NCBI GenBank assembly: GCA_028708485.1
Contig: JAQVYZ010000063.1
Span: 1 to 6,225 of the forward strand
Source: Caldisericia bacterium
GTDB lineage: Bacteria > Caldisericota > Caldisericia > UBA6126
Direction of reading: 5' to 3'
DNA length: 6,225 nt
Part shown: positions 1 to 4,489 of the stretch, one piece after another
How positions within the stretch are numbered: position 1 is the first letter of the stretch
Layout: each line of letters begins with the position of its first letter
The notes under the pieces: generated by a model
Database searches by the model: none
What the model was told of the DNA's origin: nothing
Seen by the model: only the letters and a program-made list of their open reading frames with translations
Made by a program: the position numbers and the translations under genes

Positions 1-649
1 CTGCCAGTACTTTTCCGGGCAATTTTGAGAGGATATAGATTCTGTCGGAAAGATATATTGCTTCTTCCACATCATGGGTAATCATCAAAATCGTTGTTTT
101 CATTTTTTGAGCAATACCCATCATCCAATTTTGCATCGTATGCTTTGTAATGGCATCTAATCTCCCAAATGGTTCATCTAACAGCAAAACCGGTTTTTGA
201 AATAAACAGGTGCGGAGTAAAGCAGCTCTCTGCTTCATTCCGCCCGATAATTCCGATGGATACGCTGTTTCAAAACCTTCCAGACCAAACAGGGAGAAAT
301 AGCTAGCAGCTTTCTCCCTGGCTTTTTTCCATGATTCTCCTTGTAAGACTAGCGGTAAACTGACATTATCCAGGATTGATCTCCAAGGAAGCAAAAGGTC
401 TTTTTGTGTCATATAGCTGACATGTCCAAGGGTGCCGGTAATGGATTGGTCATGCATGATCACCTCTCCGCTGGTAGGCTTAATCAAACCGGCAATCACA
501 CTGAATAAGGTGCTTTTTCCGCAACCACTGGGACCTAATATAGTAACCAACTCTTCGGGTTGTATATGGATTGAAATCCTGTCCAATACAAAAAGTGACT
601 CCATGTAGACAGTCACATTTCGAACTTCCAGCTCAGGGGAGATAGTCAT
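1..649 (-). CDS. thiZ: ABC transporter ATP-binding protein ThiZ (3' end cut by window edge)
   Basis: ATPase of the thiamin-precursor (pyrimidine) importer; it would sit on the cytoplasmic face and drive ThiX. I translated 216 codons up to the left edge. Seen: Walker A GPSGCGKS (residues 39-46), Q-loop glutamine in MTQKD (Q82), ABC signature LSGGMKQR (134-141), Walker B LLLDEP with D158/E159, D-loop GRLDA and switch histidine in ITHD (H192). All catalytic elements are intact. Importers of the SsuB/TauB/ThiZ type are usually about 240-260 residues, so some 30-45 C-terminal residues lie outside the window. The ATG at 649-647 overlaps the end of thiY by 17 bases and has no clear Shine-Dalgarno, so it probably depends on translational coupling. 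This start leaves the normal short lead (LEVRNV) before Walker A. The fold alone does not separate ThiZ from SsuB or TauB; the assignment rests on the ThiY neighbour and the TPP riboswitch. Confidence 0.93.
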   Translation of the reverse strand, partial: MTISPELEVRNVTVYMESLFVLDRISIHIQPEELVTILGPSGCGKSTLFSVIAGLIKPTSGEVIMHDQSITGTLGHVSYMTQKDLLLPWRSILDNVSLPLVLQGESWKKAREKAASYFSLFGLEGFETAYPSELSGGMKQRAALLRTCLFQKPVLLLDEPFGRLDAITKHTMQNWMMGIAQKMKTTILMITHDVEEAIYLSDRIYILSKLPGKVLA

Positions 650-1604
650 TGGTGTAAGCTTTGTCGATATCAAGACCGAGTGGCACAATTTCACTTTCCT
701 GCAGAAAGGCAGTAAAGCTATGCCAGATTTCCGGTTGCATCATGCCCCATCTTTCTTGATTTTCACTATACCGAGAGCTGACGTATTCCTGGCTCTCGAT
801 TAAGAATTCCAGATCAGTTTCAGGAGCGTATTCATGAAGCATTTCTGCTGCTTCTTTTGGATGCTGAATCGCGTATTTATATCCTTCCGCAATGGCTTCC
901 AGGATCTTTTTCGCCAACTCTTTCTGATCATCGAGGAACGTCGTATTCATAATTAAAACAGGGGTATAAAAATCAATCCGCTCATCAAAATCCTGTAACA
1001 GCATAAAATTCAGCTGTTTATTCTCTCTCTTGGCACGTATACCGTCCCACCCGTAAAAAATCCAAGAGAAGTCAATATCTCTTTCCAGGCTGGTCAAAAA
1101 ATCGGCTGCTCCTATGTTGATGATCTCAAGGGAGGAAAAATCTACCTGGTACTTTTCCATTAATGCTCGCAATATCCCCTCTTCAATTACCGTCCCGAAG
1201 CCGCCGTATCGTTTTCCTTCAAACTCTTTGGGGGTGGTGATGGAAGAAGAAGCCAAGGAGGCAAAACCAGAAGTATTGTGCTGGAAAATAGTGGCTACCG
1301 CCTTAATAGGCAGCTCTTTTGTCATCGCATAGGTCACCTCTTCCTGATAGCTGAAACCAACCTCCGCCTTATTGGAAGCCACCAACTGAGCGACGCCCCC
1401 TTCACTTCCGCTGATGATATCAAACTCCAATCCCCTTTGTTTATCCAATCCCAATTTCTTGGCGACATACACACCCGTATGATTGGTGTTGGGTGTCCAA
1501 TCCAGCAGAACCGTTACTTTCCGGATATCTTTTTTGGCAATGGAACATCCTGCCTGAGCGAATACACACCCAACCAATAATAAGCCAATAAACCATTTTT
1601 TCAT
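633..1604 (-). CDS. thiY: Thiamin-pyrimidine ABC transporter substrate-binding lipoprotein ThiY (NMT1/THI5-like)
   Basis: Extracytoplasmic binding protein expected to capture a pyrimidine precursor of thiamin (HMP or formylaminopyrimidine, as for characterised ThiY) and pass it to ThiX/ThiZ. It has 323 residues, a normal length for the family. The N-terminus is a lipoprotein signal: MKK, a hydrophobic core at residues 5-16, then QAGC with the likely lipidated Cys20. Gln at position -3 is not the classic Leu, but the position and context fit. The mature protein opens with LDWTPNTNHTG (34-44), the hallmark motif of the THI5/ThiY family, followed by YVAKKLGL. The start has an excellent AGGAGG at 1616-1611, six bases upstream, inside the last codons of thiX; only one base separates the thiX stop from this ATG. 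The yeast THI5 enzyme that uses its own histidine as substrate is a distant relative; the signal peptide and ABC neighbours argue for transport here. Confidence 0.94.
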   Translation of the reverse strand: MKKWFIGLLLVGCVFAQAGCSIAKKDIRKVTVLLDWTPNTNHTGVYVAKKLGLDKQRGLEFDIISGSEGGVAQLVASNKAEVGFSYQEEVTYAMTKELPIKAVATIFQHNTSGFASLASSSITTPKEFEGKRYGGFGTVIEEGILRALMEKYQVDFSSLEIINIGAADFLTSLERDIDFSWIFYGWDGIRAKRENKQLNFMLLQDFDERIDFYTPVLIMNTTFLDDQKELAKKILEAIAEGYKYAIQHPKEAAEMLHEYAPETDLEFLIESQEYVSSRYSENQERWGMMQPEIWHSFTAFLQESEIVPLGLDIDKAYTNDYLP

Positions 1605-1605
1605 C

Positions 1606-2376
1606 TTACTCCTCCTGAGTATTTTCAGTTTTTCTCCATGGCATCAAAGCCATTTCAACCCTAAACAATAACCAGATCCAAACAAGACTCACTACAGTAA
1701 TAATGACAATAGAAGCAAACGTCTGCTCTACGGCAAACGCTTTCATCGATCGCCTCATATACTCTCCTAATCCATCCTTGGCTCCTAACCATTCTCCAAT
1801 AACAGCCCCCATAATCGCGTAGGAAGCTGAAATCTTTAATCCTGAGAAGATGAATGGCAGAGAATGGGGTAATTTCACCAGCCAAAAAATATCCATCTTG
1901 CTGGCTTTCATTATTCTCATCAGGGTAATCATATCCTGGTCCACATGGTCCATCCCGTGCAGAAAATTGATCACAATAGGAAAGAAGCAAACCATGACGA
2001 CAACAATCACTTTTGGCATCCACCCGTATCCGAACCAAATTACAAATAACGGTGCCAAGGTAATAATAGGGACTGTCTGGCTAACTACCAAGAAAGGATG
2101 CAACGCATTTTTCAAGGTAGAGAAATTGTCCATCACCATCCCAAGAATAAAAGCAACCGCACAGGCAATAACAAATCCGATGAAAGCTTCAGATAGTGTT
2201 ACTACAGAATGATGCCACAAAAGGGAACGGTGACGAATCAGGGTAACCAACACCAAAGAAGGTCTTGGTAAAACTGAATTCTGTAGAGATCCAAACGTAC
2301 CCAAACACTCCCAAGCCACCATAAAAACCGCAAAAGCGACCAAAGAGGGGATCGCTTTTTTAGGAAATCTACTCAT
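1606..2376 (-). CDS. thiX: ABC transporter permease ThiX (BPD_transp_1 family)
   Basis: Membrane subunit of the thiamin-pyrimidine importer, 256 residues, probably six membrane spans. Clear hydrophobic segments lie near residues 9-26, 64-83, 95-116, 121-140, 176-194 and 221-240. The cytoplasmic coupling loop that contacts the ATPase is at about 151-181 and ends in VKLPHSLPFIFSGLKIS, followed by the typical MGAVIGEWLGAKDGLG. At the place where most importers have Gly in the EAA loop (GAS) this protein has Lys157 (KAS); whether that is normal for the ThiX branch I cannot say. The ATG overlaps the previous gene in ATGAGTAG (8 shared bases). The only ribosome-binding candidate, AAGGA, is about 14 bases away, so translation is probably coupled. 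The SsuC/TauC family is the closest alternative; operon context decides for ThiX. Confidence 0.92.
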   Translation of the reverse strand: MSRFPKKAIPSLVAFAVFMVAWECLGTFGSLQNSVLPRPSLVLVTLIRHRSLLWHHSVVTLSEAFIGFVIACAVAFILGMVMDNFSTLKNALHPFLVVSQTVPIITLAPLFVIWFGYGWMPKVIVVVMVCFFPIVINFLHGMDHVDQDMITLMRIMKASKMDIFWLVKLPHSLPFIFSGLKISASYAIMGAVIGEWLGAKDGLGEYMRRSMKAFAVEQTFASIVIITVVSLVWIWLLFRVEMALMPWRKTENTQEE

Positions 2377-2656
2377 ACGACGCCATTTTTTCCTTCATCG
2401 TCACCCCGCCGGGTTTATAATCTACTTTCACAACGGCGAGTACCCTGGAAGCCCCTAATTTGGCTGCCAACTCTACCGATTGCTGTACGATCGGAAGTAA
2501 TTGTTCCAGCTCCCCTTCGATCGTCGTTTCCATGGGACCTACCCGGTAAGGAAGACCTGTGTCATGGATGAGTTGGATCACTTTATTCACTATCGGATAG
2601 ACCTTTTGGTCTTCTGTCATCGGAACAATTTGCAAACTTACATTACAACAAGGCAT
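2369..2656 (-). CDS. Thiamine-binding protein, YkoF/MTH1187 family (single domain)
   Basis: Small cytoplasmic protein of 95 residues with no signal peptide or membrane segment, first gene of the riboswitch-controlled operon. It matches the Thiamine_BP (formerly DUF77) family: an N-terminal strand VSLQIVPM, a helix, then GLPYRVGPMETTIEGE (about residues 34-49), a second helix, and GASRVLAVVKVDYKPG (about 68-83). The PMxTxxEGE and GAxRV segments are the family's conserved cores. B. subtilis YkoF is a tandem duplication of this domain that binds thiamin; MTH1187-type proteins have one copy and oligomerise. The role here, probably binding or buffering thiamin or its pyrimidine part next to the transporter, is inferred from family and operon. 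The start is well supported by AGGAGGA at 2667-2661 with four bases to the ATG. The stop overlaps the thiX start. Confidence 0.9.
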   Translation of the reverse strand: MPCCNVSLQIVPMTEDQKVYPIVNKVIQLIHDTGLPYRVGPMETTIEGELEQLLPIVQQSVELAAKLGASRVLAVVKVDYKPGGVTMKEKMASYE

Positions 2657-2660
2657 ATTT

Positions 2661-2667
2661 TCCTCCT
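2661..2667 (-). promoter_or_regulatory. Strong ribosome binding site of the thiamine-binding protein gene
   Basis: AGGAGGA in the minus-strand transcript, four bases before the ATG at 2656. It lies only a few bases after the T-run of the terminator. It stays single-stranded outside the terminator stem, which suggests control by termination rather than by masking of this site. Confidence 0.85.
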
Positions 2668-2673
2668 AAAATG

Positions 2674-2702
2674 AAAAAACCTGCCAGCTTGGGCTGACAG
2701 GT
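2674..2702 (-). terminator. Rho-independent terminator of the TPP riboswitch
   Basis: In the minus-strand RNA, ACCTGTCAGC (2702-2693) pairs with GCTGGCAGGT (2688-2679) around a CCAA loop: ten pairs including one U-G wobble, running into a T-tract of six (2679-2674). On the plus strand the wobble becomes a C-A mismatch and there is no T-tract, so the signal is directional. It sits between the aptamer and the first start codon, as expected for transcription attenuation. With TPP bound it should end transcription before the thi genes. Confidence 0.92.
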
Positions 2703-2713
2703 ATAATGATTTC

Positions 2714-2808
2714 GAAACTATTTTCCCTACGCTGGTATGAACCAGATCAGGTCAAAGGGTCGGAATAAATTCCCTCTCAGCCGAATACTCGACTCCCCAT
2801 CTATTTTC
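2714..2808 (-). promoter_or_regulatory. TPP riboswitch aptamer (THI element)
   Basis: The minus-strand RNA carries the THI-box core in order: GGGGAG, GGCTGAGAG, GACCCTTTGACCTGATCTGG, ACCAGCGTAGGGAA. A small optional hairpin, GGAA-TTTA-TTCC, lies between CTGAGAG and ACCC. P5 is CTGGT/ACCAG with a four-base loop, and P4 is CCT/AGG next to it. P1 is the least regular helix: GAAA (2808-2805) with TTTC (2717-2714), then one A-G mismatch and two more pairs. Known biology: CTGAGA grips the pyrimidine ring of thiamin pyrophosphate and the P4/P5 side grips the pyrophosphate. It lies about 13 bases after the predicted transcription start and controls the four downstream genes through the adjacent terminator. 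Confidence 0.97.
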
Positions 2809-2827
2809 AATGTTAGCTAACCGGTTT

Positions 2828-2856
2828 ATTGTACACCAAATACTGTTATTTCTCAA
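2828..2856 (-). promoter_or_regulatory. Sigma-A-type promoter of the thi operon
   Basis: Minus-strand -35 TTGAGA (2856-2851), a spacer of exactly 17 bases, and -10 TACAAT (2833-2828). Each hexamer is one mismatch from the housekeeping consensus. The predicted transcription start near 2821 leaves a short lead before the riboswitch P1 helix at 2808, which is the expected geometry. Confidence 0.8.
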
Positions 2857-2997
2857 TGCTACGAATAGCTTCCACGCGAACTCAGGGTAAATCCTAACAC
2901 TCACTACTTTCCTGAAGGAGTCAAAACCAATCTTCCCTGAAACACTTAGAAATTCTTTTCATGTTCTTGGTGAATTACTCATCCATCGGATGTTTAT

Positions 2998-4419
2998 TTA
3001 CTCAAAAAGGCTAATAATCCGTGTTTCACCGGAAGGATTGAGAATATAGAGCTGTTTTCCTTCTTTGTCACTGGCTAGTTTGCAATAAAACTCTTGCGTT
3101 GCATCTACATAATAAGGACTGAAATGATCGATTTCTAAAGAATTTTTGATGATTTGCAACCGTTTAGTTTCATAATCCACTATACCACATTGATCCTTTT
3201 TGCCATGAATACCCATACATAAAACATATCGGCTGTCCGGCGATATCTTGTATCCAATTGTTGATGAAGAAAATCTGTTCTTCGGCAACAAAATCAATTC
3301 TTCTGTATTGGTTTGAAGATCAAGTATGCACCAATAGATGCCTTTTTTCTTTTGTAAAAGAAACGACAATAGTTGTTTTTCAGGAGTAATCAAATAGTTT
3401 TGAAGAGGAATTGTGCCCCAATCTTTTTCATCAAAAATGAGTGAATATACCTCTTTAACAGCCTGAGTTTGAAAATCATACACAAGAATATGCTTTCGTT
3501 GATCATTGGTTTGGTATGAGTAATAAAACTTCTGGTTATGACTATCCAGCAAAACTTCCCCTGAAGTATTTATATCTTCAATGGTGAAGAGCTTGTTAAT
3601 TCTGGTGCCTTCAAAATCGTAGAGATAAAAGCCCTCAACATTGTGCTGATCGATGACAGAGATAATCATCCGATCTTGGAATAATCCGTTATATCGATAT
3701 CTTTTATTTTCTTCCATCAATATCTTAACTTTTAGTGAAGTAGTATCAAAGATATACACTGCTGATGATTTTGATGCACCAGCAAGGCCATAAAAACAGC
3801 CTTTTCTATCATTCAATACATGGTAATCATATATAAAAGAAGAGGGTAAGATAAGATCAATCTTTTGTTTGCTGGATCCGTCACGGTTCATCCAATAAAC
3901 TTCCGTGTTTTCTTCTGAAACTAAGCTATTCATTGTAAAAAGAAACTGGTTCTTTTCGACAAAATCATAAAGTAAATTGATTTCAGATCCAGTAATAAAT
4001 GGTGTATAAGCTTGGCTCATTAATTGAAACCTGCCTATTTCATAATCTTGAACGGTGAACTTAGGTCTATACAATGCTACAAAATTATGCGGATCAAAAC
4101 GGGTATACGCTTGATCATCTAGCATGATTTCCCCGGGCAGATTCTCAAAAACCTGTTTAGCCTGACCATTTTTTGTGTCTACTATATAGTATTTTTCATC
4201 ATTCACTATAGCAGAATCGCCATCACCGCCGATTCTTTGAATAAAAAGATGCGTATCGTTATAGGGATGAAAACTATAGCGGTAATAAAAACTTGATCCA
4301 TCAGATGAATCAGAAGATTCTGTCGTATTTCCAGTCGATTTACCGCAACCTATGAATGATAGAGAAAATAATAACAATAGTGTAACTAATAATGATTTTC
4401 TAAGTTTCATGGTTATCAT
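2998..4419 (-). CDS. Putative lipoprotein with beta-propeller-like repeats, function unknown
   Basis: 473 residues. The N-terminus has a basic start, a hydrophobic core (residues 10-23) and FIGC with the probable lipidated Cys25, followed by a Ser/Thr/Asp-rich linker (27-43), so the protein is expected on the outer face of the membrane. The rest is strand-rich. A motif of the form hydrophobic-aromatic strand, Asp/Asn, turn, Lys/Arg-containing strand recurs near residues 77 (YYIVDTKNG), 121, 174 (VYWMNRDG), 221 (VYIFDTTS), 264 (FYLYDFEG), 311 (ILVYDFQT), 361, 411 (GIVDYETK) and 457 (LYILNPSG), mostly 43-50 residues apart. This fits blades of a TolB/WD40-like propeller; no catalytic motif is visible. 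Start choice: AGAGGT at 4430-4425 is five bases before this ATG and too far from the second ATG (Met4). GC is about 36% in sampled lines, lower than the thi genes. No terminator follows it. It could be a sensor, an adhesion or binding protein, or a partner of the upstream RHS protein. Confidence 0.82.
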   Translation of the reverse strand: MITMKLRKSLLVTLLLLFSLSFIGCGKSTGNTTESSDSSDGSSFYYRYSFHPYNDTHLFIQRIGGDGDSAIVNDEKYYIVDTKNGQAKQVFENLPGEIMLDDQAYTRFDPHNFVALYRPKFTVQDYEIGRFQLMSQAYTPFITGSEINLLYDFVEKNQFLFTMNSLVSEENTEVYWMNRDGSSKQKIDLILPSSFIYDYHVLNDRKGCFYGLAGASKSSAVYIFDTTSLKVKILMEENKRYRYNGLFQDRMIISVIDQHNVEGFYLYDFEGTRINKLFTIEDINTSGEVLLDSHNQKFYYSYQTNDQRKHILVYDFQTQAVKEVYSLIFDEKDWGTIPLQNYLITPEKQLLSFLLQKKKGIYWCILDLQTNTEELILLPKNRFSSSTIGYKISPDSRYVLCMGIHGKKDQCGIVDYETKRLQIIKNSLEIDHFSPYYVDATQEFYCKLASDKEGKQLYILNPSGETRIISLFE

Positions 4420-4424
4420 TGCTT

Positions 4425-4430
4425 ACCTCT
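4425..4430 (-). promoter_or_regulatory. Ribosome binding site deciding the lipoprotein start
   Basis: AGAGGT lies five bases upstream of the ATG at 4419. The alternative ATG at 4410 would have a 14-base spacing, so the upstream start is preferred. Confidence 0.6.
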
Positions 4431-4456
4431 TTTACCTTTTCCATATTGATCGATCT

Positions 4457-4489
4457 ATTTTAACATTTTTAAATATAGATTATCGTCAA
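4457..4489 (-). promoter_or_regulatory. Possible extended -10 promoter for the lipoprotein gene
   Basis: TGTTAAAAT (4465-4457) matches an extended -10 (TGn plus TAAAAT). The nearest -35 candidate, TTGACG (4489-4484), overlaps the stop codon of the upstream gene and is 21 bases away, too far for a standard promoter. The region is AT-rich, so chance matches are likely. If real, the lipoprotein is transcribed separately from the RHS gene; if not, the two are cotranscribed, since no terminator separates them. Confidence 0.3.

Noticed and set aside
1114..1580. Plus-strand open frames of 72 and 100 codons
   Set aside because: They lie opposite thiY, which has a family hallmark motif, a signal peptide and a strong ribosome binding site. 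The plus-strand products show no recognisable motif.
1661..2212. Minus-strand 125-codon and plus-strand 120-codon frames
   Set aside because: Both overlap thiX in other frames; thiX has the permease loop and membrane segments. The alternatives look like shadows.
2980..2992. Inverted repeat CATCC-ATC-GGATG after the lipoprotein stop, considered as a terminator
   Set aside because: The stem has only five pairs with a three-base loop and no T-tract follows on the minus strand.
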